In this document: positions 1 through 9,823 of the stretch, one piece after another | Position numbering within the stretch: the first letter of the stretch is position 1 | Layout of the letters: each line of letters begins with the position of its first letter | Assembly: GCA_016715885.1 (NCBI GenBank) | Contig: JADJXL010000018.1 | Span: 1-64,000 of the forward strand | Length of the DNA: 64,000 nt | Origin: Polyangiaceae bacterium | GTDB taxonomy: Bacteria; Myxococcota_A; Polyangia; Polyangiales; Polyangiaceae | Reading direction: 5' to 3' | The notes under the pieces: generated by a model | The model's input: only the letters and a program-made list of their open reading frames with translations | Database searches by the model: none | What the model was told of the DNA's origin: nothing | Program-made: the position numbers and the translations under genes

Positions 1-291
1 TGTGTGCCATCGGGTTTGAGTTTCTGCTTTCGCCCACGAGGCTTGTTGTCAGATGACGTCCGAGGTCGAGCGCACGCTGTGACGGCCGCGTAGCACGGCC
101 TGACCTCTTTGACAACCTCGACTTCGGACGCGCTCTTGCGATAAACCCACACGTGCTCGGGGCTCGAGCCGTCCTGGTTCGTGCGGACATAATGGTAAAG
201 GCGCCCGGTGGGATCGCTGATTTGCGAGCTGGCGGTGCAAGACGTCGTGAGAGCGCAGGCGAAGAGGCTGGCAAGGGTTTTGACGTGCATG
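1..291 (-). CDS. Small lipoprotein, 3' end outside the window, probable frameshift
   Basis: Reading from 291 downwards the frame begins MHVKTLASLFACALTTSC, a short Sec signal ending in a lipobox-like TTSC, so the product is probably a lipid-anchored envelope protein. The mature part contains GRLYHYVRTNQDGSSPEHV and VYRKSASEVEVVKEV, which reads like real protein. After about residue 70 the frame turns Arg/Pro-rich, whereas the frame two bases over continues plausibly as ALDLGRHLTTSLVGESR. I infer a frameshift near position 80, real or a sequence error. The stop codon is not in the window. No function is recognised. Confidence 0.5.
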
Positions 292-829
292 CGAAAGACG
301 TAGCACAACACCGAGCGGGCGTTGATTGGCAAACGACGGGCCGACGCGACACGATTGGCGCCAAAGTCAGTTATCTGGCGTTTGGGGTCGTTAAATCCAA
401 ACGCGCTGTTTCATCATGGCGCATCATGTCAAGAGACACCGTACCAATCAGCCCATTCGGTCGTTCCCTTCTCCGCACGCTTCGTTCCAGGGGCCCCCAT
501 CGATGCTCAGGCTATCCGGCACCGCCCGGGCCGCGCTGTTGCGTTGAGCCGAGGAAGGGAGGTCCTCACGCTGCTCACCCGTACGCTGCGAGCTGATGCA
601 GCAGAGCGATCTCGAGGCCGGGAAATCCCCCTTCGCTGCGATCAATACCGAGGCGAGCGCGCTTGGCGAATACGTTCGAGGTTGGCTGCGACCCCGATCG
701 CCATCACGCTCCGCGCATGCGCAACCAGGAAGGGCCGCAGCGACCGCACTGGCAGACCGCAGTACGAGCCGCAGTCCGAGCCGCCTCTGCATCGAGCGGC
801 GATCGATCTCAGCGGGCTCGCACGGACTT
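292..829. other. No recognisable gene
   Basis: About 540 bases with several overlapping open frames on both strands but none with recognisable protein motifs. The plus frames are Arg/Pro-rich, typical of non-coding frames in GC-rich DNA. The part from about 600 may hold the lost N-terminus of the terpene synthase remnant that follows. Confidence 0.4.
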
Positions 830-1778
830 GCGATGCGCTTCAGGTCACGCTAATCCGGAATGAGCACGTTGACGCGGCGGACCGCCATACGCTCTCTCAC
901 GCAGGAGCTCGGCCTCTATCAGGTGCGGCCGCCGGTCTCGGTCGTTATCAGAGCAAGCCGCTTCTCCGAGCTGACCGCAACCGCCTACCCAACGCCTCGG
1001 CCGGGTCCTGGGATCGCCAACGATTGGCACTATTGGTTGTGGGCTTCGACGATCGCACCGATGTCCGCGGTGGTGATCTGGCCACCGACCTCGCACGGCA
1101 CGAGCGCGTCGTCTCGTCCCTGCTCGAGCTCCTTGCCGGGCGCGACGTGTCGACGACGACAGAGGCAGCCGACCCCAACGTTCGCTTCCTCGCACTGATC
1201 CTCGCCGAACGGTGCAGGCCGTTGCACCGGCCGGTTGCGTGGATCGCTTCCGCGGGGCCGTCCGCAGTATCTGCTGCGCGGTTCGTTACCGGGGCACGCA
1301 ACTGGGCAACCGACCACACCCCGGATCCTGAAACTTTTCTGGCTCAGCGGATCCACGAGGGCGCCTACAATACCGTCCCCGCCGTTCATCGAGCTCGCGG
1401 TTGGCAGCGCGACGGAGGACGATGTCGTAACGAGCGCCGAGGCCCGCCGCGCGGCCCTGCTTTCCAATCTGCTCGTCGTGGTCAGCAATGATATTTTCTC
1501 TTACGAAAAGGAGGTCCAGCAGGAGGGAAACCCGAACAACCTGCTGCACGCGGTGATGACGCACGAGCACCGGAGCTTGCGCGGCGGTTATTTCCGCGCT
1601 GTCGCCCTCGTCGAGGAGTGGACCGGGGAGCTTTTGGCCATCGATGCGCGCGCCGAGGAGCCCTGCGACGGTACATTCGCGGCAGCTACACGTGGATCGT
1701 GGCCAGCCACCACTGGCATTTCCTCACGGGCGCTATGCCTCCAAGACGTCGCCCTTCACGGAGCTGCGCCGATCCTAG
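830..1778 (+). pseudogene. Type I terpene synthase, multiply frameshifted
   Basis: Pieces of one bacterial class I terpene cyclase lie in order but in different frames. They are: an N-terminal stretch with ELGLYQV and RFSELTATAYPTP; ANDWHYWLW followed one frame over by the metal-binding FDDRTD (DDxxD); ARHERVVSSLLELLAG; FLAQRIHEGAYNTVPA; the second metal-binding NSE motif as NDIFSYEKE; and a C-terminal HHWHFLTG tail. The span, about 950 bases, fits the usual 310-340 residues. At least four frame changes are needed, including loss of a G before the conserved RY, which is intact in the remnant at 7.7 kb. Such enzymes cyclise farnesyl or geranyl diphosphate. The product cannot be predicted and the gene should be inactive as written. 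Confidence 0.75.
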
Positions 1779-1784
1779 GAAAAG
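1710..1784 (+). repeat. Copy 1 of terpene-synthase 3' end repeat
   Basis: These 75 bases match 7719-7794 apart from a few substitutions and one missing G. They cover the last 20 or so codons and the stop of the terpene synthase. Confidence 0.85.
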
Positions 1785-1871
1785 AATGGGGTGAGCTCGC
1801 CTCGACCCGATCAGCAATCCCCATATCATTCGATTCGGAAACGATCCTTTGGTCGGTTTTTACGACTATGA

Positions 1872-2940
1872 TTGCCGGAAAATTTCTGGCATGCTCGGCT
1901 CGTGGGGTCGGGAGAGCCGTACATCATTGCGTCGATCACGCAGGGCCTCATCCTTGGCGGGATGCGCGTGGGGCTGGATCCGCGCGATATGCTGAAGCAC
2001 GCAGGGCTCGATGTGGACGTGCTCGAAGACGGCGATGCGCTCGTGCACTTCGAACGCCAGATCGAAGTCTCGCGCATGTTATTTATGCATCAGCCGAAAT
2101 TCAATACGTGTTTGCGCGTGGGTAAGCATTTCGTGCCCAGGCGCTATGGTGTCATCGGTAACATGTTGCAGCATGGTACCACCTTCCAGACAGGCCTTGG
2201 TCGACTTCGGCAAGTTTCAGCATTTGGCTACCAATTTCATCGTGCGGCACATATCGCACGTGCCGGAAGGAATGCGGATAACGGTCCAAACGCATCCGAT
2301 GGTCGAAAAACATCAGCGCTATTGGGGCCCATCCGGGATGCACGAGACGTCACTGGCGTCATCCGTCGCGCTCGGACGGCAACTCACCGGAAAGCACATC
2401 AAGCCTCTTCGCGTGTCATTTCGACACATACCGATTGGGGATCGAGACGAGCACGAAGAATTTTTCGGCGTGCCTGTCAACTTCGGTTCGCTCGTCGATA
2501 GGATCGTTTTCGACCAGGAGACGCTCGATACGCCGCTGCTTCATACGAACGACGTCACTGTACCGTCGAGCGCTCGACTTGGTTCTTGCGAAAGTCGACC
2601 CGACCGCAAACTTGCGACCGACAGGCGCCACGGTGCCGCAGCGTTTGATGCACACGCTCCACGATGGCATTCCCAAGATATCTGCGGTGGCGCGCAGCAT
2701 GGGCATGTCGACGCGTACGCTTCAGCGCCGGCTGGTGAGCGAGGGGACGAGCTTCGAGGGCGTGCTTCGAGCAAATTCGGCGCGAGATGGTGCTGAACTA
2801 TGTCGTCGATGCATCGGTATCAACCTGGATGATTGCGGGGCTCGTCGGGTTTGGGGAGCCGAGTCCATTTTTTCCGGGCGTTCCGACGCTGGTTCGGGTG
2901 CACGCCGAAAGAATGGCGTCGTAAACACAGGATCGCCTGA
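1872..2940 (+). pseudogene. AraC-family regulator, frameshifted paralogue of the gene at 15.1 kb
   Basis: Segments in changing frames reproduce the intact regulator at 15149-16198 from end to end. They include ASITQGLILGGMRVGLDP, HFVPRRYGVIGNMLQHG, SHVPEGMRITVQTH, SFRHIPIGDRDEHEEFF, DLVLAKVDPTANLRPTG, the helix-turn-helix segment SAVARSMGMSTRTLQRRL, and a C-terminal FRRWFGCTPKEWRRK. At least four frame changes are needed, one beside a run of six T near 2870. The start is not defined: similarity begins near 1915 and no convincing ribosome site is seen. It sits between the ends of the terpene synthase and monooxygenase remnants, which are directly adjacent at 7.78 kb, so it looks inserted into an older arrangement. 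It should be non-functional. Confidence 0.85.
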
Positions 2941-3023
2941 TTGATGACCAAAGGCAAAGGCGCTGCGTTGCACCTCGCCCACAATCGACATGGATTTCTC
3001 CCCGAACGTTGGCATTTCAATTC

Positions 3024-3106
3024 AGCCTTTCGGCTCGATCATCGAGAATCGCAAGAGGTGCGCGCGGGCCAGGGTCGAATCGCGTGCAGCCCGTCGAATG
3101 GCCTGA
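3024..3106 (-). pseudogene. 83-bp copy of the 3' end of the aromatic hydroxylase gene
   Basis: This stretch equals 7796-7878 with two mismatches. On the minus strand it encodes RAHLLRFSMIEPKG, the C-terminus of the FAD hydroxylase at 7.8-9.0 kb. No more of that gene is recognisable upstream, so it is a truncated duplicate. Confidence 0.85.
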
Positions 3107-3572
3107 GCGATTCGGGCAGGATTGGCGCGAGCGGGCTTTTCCGCACGAGGACCACCTTCGCGCAAGAGAGCGCCGCTGGGGCAGCTCTCGTTGCCATTTG
3201 CGAAGATGCGTCGAGTGTGAGAGCCGATGCCCTGCGCCGAAGTCATTGCGTGCGCAGGTAAGTGAACCCGCGTCAGGGGCAGCTCGGCGAACGGCAGATT
3301 CGGTTTCGTGTTTTCCGCGTCAATGATGAACGCGTGATTCTTGAAAGAGAACCGCCGCGGGTGGATCCGCAGCATCGGGCTCGAGCTGGACGTTCGCAGG
3401 ACGGAGGCGATGCTGTAGGCGTGGCCGTGCGGAATATCGCGCTCGCTCGCTGGCTGACGAGGCGGCTGCAGCCGCGTTGATCGTGGAGCCAGTCCTCTTG
3501 GGAGGGGATGATGGCCCCTCTTTTCATCCACCCACCACCGGCATACGGTGAGGCTCCGCTGTCGCCGAGGAG
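3107..3572. other. No confident gene; one protein-like minus-strand stretch
   Basis: Between the hydroxylase remnant and the Rpn-like gene. The minus frame at about 3250-3450 reads protein-like (PHGHAYSIASVLRTSSSS, then FSFKNHAFIIDAENTK) but lacks a start, a stop context or a recognised family. It may be the remnant of another gene. No further feature was seen. Confidence 0.3.
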
Positions 3573-4497
3573 TCAGCTCGAGGTGCCCCCGCGTGGGTGC
3601 AGGCGGCGGCAAAGGCGTCGCTTCGATCTTTCGATCAGCTTTCGGGCGTCATCGGCACCATGCAAGTAGATGGCTTCCTGCTGCCACGCACGAAGGATCG
3701 CTCGATCCGAGAATGCCGCGAGATGCTGTCGAAAGGCGACGTCCAGCGTTCCGAGCCACCGTATCAATACTTGGGTAATCGTTTCCGTGTACGCGCGTAC
3801 TTCACCGCGCGCTTCACCCGCCAGCTCACCTTCGGCAAAGATGCTCTTGTACAACGTGCTTTCCATGAGTCGCCTTTTCTGAAGATAGGCCCGAAGCAGA
3901 TGCACGGCAGCATCTTCCGCTTCCAGCAACGAACCACAACACCGCAAGATGATCGGCCCGCTCGCTCGATGTTCGGTCCGTGCGAGCTTCGATCGCGTCA
4001 CGAGCCTTCTCGACGGCCGCGCCTGTCGCTCCGTCCCGGGTAAGTGCCACGAGCGGCCAAAGCGCAGGCGGCGCACGTGCCAGAAAATCCTGCCACCCCA
4101 TGGCTCGCAAATTGATCCGTACGTACGTCGAACAGCAACCCGTGCCGTAGTTCAAAGAAAGTTTTTCCGTCAGCGTCCCGTCGCAATCGCCGTACAAGTC
4201 CCAAACGTGAGACTCCACGAGGCATTCTTCTCGACGATATAGGCGGATCTGAGCTTCGGCGACATCGACGGCCAGGTCCTTGGTGCTTTGATGCCGTCGA
4301 TGAAACTCGACGTGCGCAACCATTTGTTTGCCATGCCGATATACGAGGTAACTACCATCGACGTCGCGCCCGCGCGAGGGAAGCGCACTTTCGCTCGGTG
4401 CCACGATCACCACCGCATCGTCGCCAAACCCGAAACGCAGAAAATCCGCCGGCTCTTGATGAAGAAGGTATTTGAGCGAATGATCAAAGGAGTCCAT
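3573..4497 (-). pseudogene. Rpn/PD-(D/E)XK-type putative transposase-nuclease, one frameshift
   Basis: Starts MDSFDHSLKYLLHQEPADF at 4497. The first two thirds contain YLVYRHGKQMVAHVEFHRRH and DLAVDVAEAQIRLYRREE, the nuclease-like core of the Rpn/Transposase_31 type common as paralogues in myxobacteria, then ALWPLVALTRDG and TSSERADHLAVLWFVA. Near 3920 the frame changes and the family C-terminus continues: MESTLYKSIFAEGELAGEA, then RAWQQEAIYLHGADDARKL. The two halves make a protein of about 305 residues, usual for the group. Rpn proteins are DNA nucleases linked to recombination or phage defence; the role of this subgroup is not known. With a single lesion, a sequence error is possible. Confidence 0.7.
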
Positions 4498-5196
4498 ACG
4501 TTTGTCTCGACTTGCCCGGAGGTAGCGCAGACAAACGCTACGGTCAAACGCATGGCGGAAAAAACGACATGCTCGTCGTGAAGCACGAGATGCATGCGGT
4601 ACATGCATCCGGTCACGGACCAGCTTGGAGACGGCGTATACACAGCCGAGCGGCGTGACCGAAATGCTGGTGACGAAGGCGGTAGCGAGCCGAAACCTAG
4701 CTGATACGGTAAGCTTTCCTTCCACAATTAGATTCACCGAAACGGCGTCTTGACGGCCGCTCCTCGAGCCGTCCAGCCTCGCACAGAGCTCACGGGAAAG
4801 TGGTTGGCACCTTTTTGCGGCGTTGTACGAAATGCGACGTCGTACACCTCGTCCTCCGACGGCCGCGGCAATCGCAGAAATCCCAGCCCTCCATCGTCCG
4901 TTTTCACGTAGATCCCGTCCGGCGCGAGCGTGTGCAAATGGACGTTCAATCGCAACGCCGAGTCGAATCGTTGAGTCACTGTCACCGTGCCCGTAAAAGC
5001 GTCCTCGGCACTGGAGCGTCTTTCTGTGCCTGTGAACACCCATGCAACTCCAACGTTAGTGCGCTCGCGGAAGTGCAAAGGCTGTAGCTGCATGAAATGC
5101 ACGTTGAAAACACAGCGCCTGCCCATTACGGGCAAGGTACTTGACCTTATTTTTTCTTCCATTTGGAATGTAGTTGCGTAATCATGCAGCTCGACC
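4498..5196. other. Spacer with a transposase scrap
   Basis: About 700 bases between the Rpn-like gene and the divergent caspase-like gene. Apart from the IS91-type fragment near 4.8-5.0 kb I see no gene. No inverted-repeat ends or target-site duplication were recognised. Confidence 0.4.
4797..4997 (-). mobile_element. IS91-family transposase fragment
   Basis: The minus frame reads FTGTVTVTQRFDSALRLNVH, then LHTLAPDGIYVK and LPRPSEDEVYDVA. This is the segment of IS91/ISCR-type (Y2, rolling-circle) transposases in which one or more His residues follow 'RF..ALNLNVHFH'. Only about 65 residues remain; the zinc-binding N-terminus and the catalytic tyrosines are absent. It is a dead remnant but shows past insertion beside the caspase-like and Rpn-like genes. 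Confidence 0.65.
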
Positions 5197-7296
5197 ATGG
5201 TTGCCGCGACACGCGAGTTTTTGGAGTCTGATGACGACCCGGTGGCCCGCGCCGTTCCAGAAAGCTCTGGCGACGACTACGCGCTCGTCATCGGCGTGAA
5301 CGACTCACCCCAAGGTGCGCCATTTGCATGGCGCCATTGCTGATGCGCGAGCCTTTGCGGCGTGGCTCGTAGCCACGGACGGGGCCGTGTTCCAGCAGCC
5401 AATGTGCATACGATCGTATCGACGCCGGACCCACTCACACCCATTGGGCACGAGATCAACGACGCCTTGGAAGTCATTCTCGAACGTGCCAACGAAACAC
5501 GTGCGCGTCGTTTCTATTTTTATTTCAGCGGCCACGGCTGCGTAGGGGATCGCGCTAGTGACATTTCGCTATGTCTGGCAAATTGGTCGGAATTGCGGCG
5601 CCGAGCGGCACTTAGTTCCGATGCGTGGCTCGATGTCATCGTGCGTTCGGGAGCATTTGCCGAGGTAGCGTTTTTCCTGGATTGCTGCCGCGTATGGGCG
5701 GTGCGCGCAGTTGGTTTGCCGCCGCATGTCGATTTCGCGCGACCCATCGAACGAGAAGAACCTACGCGTGTATTTTTGGCGTATGCGACGGATTTTCAGC
5801 GGGTGGCAGTGGAGAGCTCGGCGGATGAGTCAAGTGTAATGCGCGGGATTTTCACCACGGTCCTCATCGACGGATTGCAGGGCGCAGCAGCCGGTTCTGA
5901 CGGTATCGTGACGGCGGAGTCATTAAAGTACCATCTGGAACAAGGGGTAAAAGAGAAAGCAAGACATCGGGGACTCCGCCAAGGGGCAGAGGTGCGCAAT
6001 GGTCTTGAATCACGCACGCGATTTGGCGCTGCGGTAACGAAGACGACGCAATGCTTCGCAGGAGAAAGGCCCAAATACTCGAGGATGATGTCACGTTCTG
6101 TAATAGATCCTTTACTCATTCGCATGGGTGAAGTGCTCATGCCCTCACGGATAAAGGTGCCAACGGCTCTCGTACCATGGTTGCCTGAACCTTTGAGACA
6201 ACAGATTGCGCGTTATTGGTTGCCCGGTACGACTGATTTGCTCGTAAATACGCTACCTTCTATTACCTCCGGGTACGCAAATGAAGTTAATTCCTCGAGC
6301 AGACTCGTGGTGATACTTTACGACAATGGTTTGTCAGGAATTGGTTGGTCGCTGCATGGCGCCGGCATTGATATTGCGTTCAATAGCGAAAACACTTGGC
6401 GCGATGGCCCCCGTGGATCGTATTTTTCTGCTGAGTTGACCTCTGGAGTCTACATGTTGCGGTGGGCGGATACGCGCGACATCGTTCTTCATGTATACTC
6501 AGGATACGATACGCAAATCGCCATCGATTATGCCGGGGCGTCGGTGCGATTCGAGTCGATTCGCACGTTTTTACTGCCGACTGGAAGGATGCCCAAAGCC
6601 CCTACGTGGGAACTCGTCAGTGAGGTCGAGGCAGGGTTGCATTCCATGAGCGCTCCGTCCGATTCAATTGAGAATATCAAGGTTGAAACGTCGTTCGCCA
6701 ATCCATTGATTGGGTTACTCACTGCTTACCGACTCGCTCTCAGGAGCGCGTTTGATGTTGCTGAAGTCGACGCTATTACAAGTTGTATCGAGGGTATGCT
6801 CGGGTCATGTCCCGATATCCATGCGCTGCGCCTACGCGCGGCCATCATTCGTGGCTCGGATTTACCGACGCAAAGTTTTTCAGACCCGCCCATGTTTCGT
6901 GAAGGCCTCCTGGTGTTCATCGAAGCGAGTCACCGCCGGCCCGAAATCGTGCAACCAGGTAGCTTGCTCGAACACGCGTGTGTCCATAGGCTCGTCGATT
7001 CACCCATCTCCAGTTGTTCCGCACGAATGGAATTCGAATCGTCCAAACCGGATTGGCTCGACGTAGCCGTCGCCGAAATTTCTATCGAACGATTGGAACG
7101 CGGGCAGCGCGTTGACGCGTTGACGATTGCCAAACAGCTTGGCGTTCCGACGCTTGCTGTACAAAGCCGAATGCGCTCGAACACACGTGAATGGTTGATG
7201 ATGGCTCACGGAATGAGTACGTCAACGACGCGCGATCGCAGGCAAACCGAATTGGACGATGCCGCGGTGCAGAACGAAATCAAGCGGATGCATTAG
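5197..7296 (+). pseudogene. Caspase-like (peptidase C14) protein, frameshifted near its start
   Basis: Begins MVAATREFLESDDDP at 5197 and reaches YALVIGVND, the first strand of a caspase fold. The frame then shifts near 5310 (to VRHLHGAIADARAFAAWL) and again near 5385 (to PAANVHTIVSTPDPLTP), both beside C/G runs. From about 5390 a long frame carries the catalytic His in RRFYFYFSGHG (codon at 5533) and the catalytic Cys in FFLDCCR (5683-5688). The roughly 400 residues after the protease domain contain no recognised domain. Bacterial caspase homologues cleave after Arg/Lys and often act in regulated cell death or defence. If the two 5' shifts are sequencing errors the gene is intact; as written it is broken. 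Confidence 0.75.
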
Positions 7297-7642
7297 GGCG
7301 CGCGATTATGACGACGCCCTCGCGGTTGCAGAAACATTCTTGCATATTCATCCTGAAAACAAGTCAATTCGTCGACTTGCCGCATTATGTCAACAACGGC
7401 GCGAGCCGCCTACGCACCTCGTTCCGCGCATCGTGGCTTTACCGCACGAGCTCGAAACCACGAACTTCGATAACCAAAGCAAGAGACTGCTCGACGTCAT
7501 TGATGGCAGATTGCCCATTGATCAAGTGATCGATGCGTACGCCAACGATCCGCAAGACGTCATTCTGGCCATGTTCTACCTCCATCAATGGGTTCAACGA
7601 CGTATCATTGAAATTGTCACCGTCCCCGCCCAACCCGTCTGA
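7259..7642 (+). CDS. TPR-like C-terminal segment, possibly the end of the caspase-like protein
   Basis: This frame overlaps the end of the caspase-like frame and reads ARDYDDALAVAETFLHIHP, one tetratricopeptide-like helical pair. It is followed by LLDVIDGRLPIDQVIDAYAND and an alpha-helical end. The second part resembles the short 'DGxxSIDDIIDxS' modules found in myxobacterial signalling proteins. The caspase-like frame stops exactly where this one becomes sensible (near 7290), so a third frameshift joining them is likely. Otherwise it is a small separate gene without a good ribosome site. Confidence 0.4.
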   Translation: MPRCRTKSSGCIRARDYDDALAVAETFLHIHPENKSIRRLAALCQQRREPPTHLVPRIVALPHELETTNFDNQSKRLLDVIDGRLPIDQVIDAYANDPQDVILAMFYLHQWVQRRIIEIVTVPAQPV

Positions 7643-7699
7643 ACGCGTCAACCTTTCCCCACTGACGCGTCAGCGCCACCCATATCGGTGTTTCTCGCT

Positions 7700-7788
7700 T
7701 GCGGATCGCGGCGAGCTACCATTGGCATTTCCTCACGGGGCGCTATGCCTCCAAGACGTCGCCTTTCACGGAGCTGCGCCGCTCCTAG
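7700..7788 (+). pseudogene. Terpene synthase C-terminal remnant (second copy)
   Basis: Reads ASYHWHFLTGRYASKTSP, then FTELRRS and stop. The intact RY pair typical of terpene cyclase C-termini is present here but frameshifted in the copy at 1.7 kb. Only about 28 codons remain. Its stop codon overlaps the convergent stop of the aromatic hydroxylase in the palindrome CCTAGG. Confidence 0.8.
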
Positions 7789-7794
7789 GAAAAG
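7719..7794 (+). repeat. Copy 2 of terpene-synthase 3' end repeat
   Basis: Matches 1710-1784 with one extra G and a few substitutions. Here it abuts the end of the hydroxylase gene directly. Confidence 0.85.
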
Positions 7795-8984
7795 GAGCCT
7801 TTCGGCTCGATCATCGAGAATCGCAAGAGGTGCGCGCGGGCCAGCGTCGAATCGAGTGCAGCCCGTCGAATGGCCTGATTACGCGCCGCCCGCTCGGATG
7901 CCGTACGAGCGGCCATCTGGCGATAATTTTCACCCGCGCGCGGCAATACGTCGCGCTCTGCCGTCGCCCGGCGAACCTGCGCATACGTGTCGAGTTCCAC
8001 CTCGGCCAGCGCACCATGGTGAATTCGCGTAAGCGCAGAAGCTAGCGTCGCAGCGTCGAGAATCCCGCCGTTGAGCCCCATCCCGCCGGTTGGATTGTTC
8101 ACATGCGCGGCATCGCCCAACAGCAAGACCCGCCCGACACGAAATGCCGACGCAAGACGCTCGTGCACCTTGTAAATCGAGCACTCGCGGCGCACGTTGG
8201 GCACTTCTGCGCCAAGGAAGCGCTCGAGACGGGCCGTCACCGCAGCATCCGATATCACGTCGGCGTCGACTTCCTTCTCGTCGACCCGAAACACAACGCG
8301 GACGAATCCGGGTAATTGCAGTACGATTACCCACTCGTCAGGGTCGAAGACGTAGTTGACCGGCGCCATCCCCGGAAGGACGCTCTCGGGTGCGAAGTCG
8401 CCGTTGATCACAAGGAAACGATCGACGTAGGAGACGCCCTCGAACGCGACGCCAAGCCGTTTGCGTGTCGTGCTGTGGGCCCCGTCCGCGCCACAAAGGA
8501 ACGTACCTTGGATCGAGCGCAAGCCGCCTGGAATCTCGAACGTTGCGTCGATATGGGTGCCATGGTCGGTAATATCGACGAGGCGGTGGCTGAAATGCAC
8601 GGATGCGTGGGGCATCCCGGCGAGCGCGGCATAGGCGATTCTGCAAAGCTCGCCTTGCATGCAATGCAATCGAAATGGGAACGGCGCATCATTCGCAATC
8701 AGCGCGTAGTCGAAACTCGCGACACACTCGCGCGTAGCGCGCTCCCAATAACGAAGCTGTCGTACTTCGATCCCGCGCCGACGAGCCTCGTCCAGGATGC
8801 CCCAAGCGTGAAACCACTCGAGCGTTGGCGGGTGGTAAGCGGCTCCGCGCAGGCCGGTTTGCAGCGCGGCCTCGGCCTCGAATACGGCAACGGGGATGCC
8901 TGCGCGGGCGAGGGCGAGGGCGAGGCACAGGCCAACGGGACCTGCGCCCGCGATGACGACGGGGGAGCTTGCATCGATGGGCAT
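7785..8984 (-). CDS. FAD-dependent aromatic hydroxylase (PHBH/MhpA type)
   Basis: A 399-residue flavoprotein monooxygenase. The dinucleotide-binding motif is VVIAGAGPVGLCLALALA near residue 9. A conserved CGADGAHS lies near the middle, and the second FAD-contact motif is VLLLGDAAHVNNPTGGMG followed by GLNGGILDA. These define class A flavin monooxygenases that use NAD(P)H and O2 to hydroxylate aromatic rings. The start at 8984 is preceded by GAGGAGTG, which lies at the very end of the upstream hydratase gene five bases away, so the two are probably translationally coupled. It is the last gene of the operon. The aromatic substrate is inferred from the neighbours (hydratase/lyase and aldehyde dehydrogenase) and is not visible in the sequence. 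Confidence 0.9.
   Translation of the reverse strand: MPIDASSPVVIAGAGPVGLCLALALARAGIPVAVFEAEAALQTGLRGAAYHPPTLEWFHAWGILDEARRRGIEVRQLRYWERATRECVASFDYALIANDAPFPFRLHCMQGELCRIAYAALAGMPHASVHFSHRLVDITDHGTHIDATFEIPGGLRSIQGTFLCGADGAHSTTRKRLGVAFEGVSYVDRFLVINGDFAPESVLPGMAPVNYVFDPDEWVIVLQLPGFVRVVFRVDEKEVDADVISDAAVTARLERFLGAEVPNVRRECSIYKVHERLASAFRVGRVLLLGDAAHVNNPTGGMGLNGGILDAATLASALTRIHHGALAEVELDTYAQVRRATAERDVLPRAGENYRQMAARTASERAARNQAIRRAALDSTLARAHLLRFSMIEPKGSFS
7796..7878 (-). repeat. Parent copy of the 83-bp hydroxylase 3' repeat
   Basis: Identical to 3024-3106 except at two positions. It lies inside the intact hydroxylase gene, so this copy is the likely donor. Confidence 0.85.
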
Positions 8985-8989
8985 TCGAG

Positions 8990-9802
8990 TCACTCCTCGA
9001 ACGACTCGATTCCTGGGCGGTATTCGCGGCGCTTGAACTTTTCGAGCGCTCGCCGGATCCACGCTGCATCGGTGTGATAGGTCAATTCGTGCAGCATCGC
9101 GACCTCGTACTGTTGCGCGTCGGGGAAGGTCATCGTGCGTACGCGCTCGTAGACCCGCTTGGTGTAATGCAGGGCTTCGCGGTTCTTGTGCTTCAGCACA
9201 TTGACGAGCTGCGCGATTTCCTGGTCGAGTCGAGCGCGTGGGACGGCCCGAATGGCGACACCGATTTCGACCGCGCGGGTGCCGGTGAACGTTTCGGCGG
9301 TGAGCGCGTAATAGAGCGCGTGTCGACGCGGAAAGACCTGCGCCACGCTCCACGTCGTGCCGCCGGACGGGAAAATGCCAAAGTTGACCTCGGATAGCCC
9401 GAACGTGGCCTCTTCCGCGGCAATCGCGATATCGCAAAGGTTGGCGATCAATAACCCGCCTCCAAAGCACAAGCCGTTGATGGCCGCGATGGTGACGCGC
9501 GACAGCGACAACCAGCGCCGCATCCAAGTATGCGATACGGCAAGGTTTTCTCGGAAGCGAGTTGGCGTCGAATAGGCGTCGAGGAAATACTTTTCGAGAT
9601 CCATTCCCCCGCAGAACACATCGCCCGTGCCGGTCAGCACGACGATGCTGACGCCGTCGTCCGCCTCGATGCGGTCGAGGATGGAATGCATCGCGGCATG
9701 CATTTCCGGACTGACCGCGTTTTTCTTCTCGACACGATTGAAACGGATTGTCGCGACCGCGCCGTCGATGGTGAGCTCGAGACCCGGGAATTCTTTCTGC
9801 AT
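8990..9802 (-). CDS. Feruloyl-CoA hydratase/lyase homologue (crotonase family)
   Basis: A 270-residue crotonase-fold protein. RFNRVEKKNAVSPEM and VVLTGTGDVFCGGMDLEKYF are the segment carrying the first oxyanion-hole amide; AAINGLCFGGGLLIANLCDIA carries the second. FGLSEVNFGIFPSGG places a Glu where p-hydroxycinnamoyl-CoA hydratase/lyases have their catalytic Glu. The C-terminus (HYTKRVYERVRTMTF, then KFKRREYRPGI) also follows that subfamily. Those enzymes turn feruloyl- or coumaroyl-CoA into vanillin or hydroxybenzaldehyde plus acetyl-CoA, which suits the aldehyde dehydrogenase next door. The ATG at 9802 follows AGGTG. A GTG at 9823, directly after the upstream stop, is the alternative start. 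A general enoyl-CoA hydratase role cannot be excluded. Confidence 0.85.
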   Translation of the reverse strand: MQKEFPGLELTIDGAVATIRFNRVEKKNAVSPEMHAAMHSILDRIEADDGVSIVVLTGTGDVFCGGMDLEKYFLDAYSTPTRFRENLAVSHTWMRRWLSLSRVTIAAINGLCFGGGLLIANLCDIAIAAEEATFGLSEVNFGIFPSGGTTWSVAQVFPRRHALYYALTAETFTGTRAVEIGVAIRAVPRARLDQEIAQLVNVLKHKNREALHYTKRVYERVRTMTFPDAQQYEVAMLHELTYHTDAAWIRRALEKFKRREYRPGIESFEE

Positions 9803-9823
9803 GGTGTTCACCTGGTGGTCCAC

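Noticed and set aside
322..1491. Long plus-strand open frame of 389 codons
   Set aside because: Only parts of it match the terpene synthase; the rest is Arg/Pro-rich and other parts of the enzyme lie in other frames. It is a remnant, not one gene.
2941..3261. Open frame starting just after the AraC remnant
   Set aside because: It crosses the 83-bp copy of the hydroxylase end in antisense and has no protein-like sequence.
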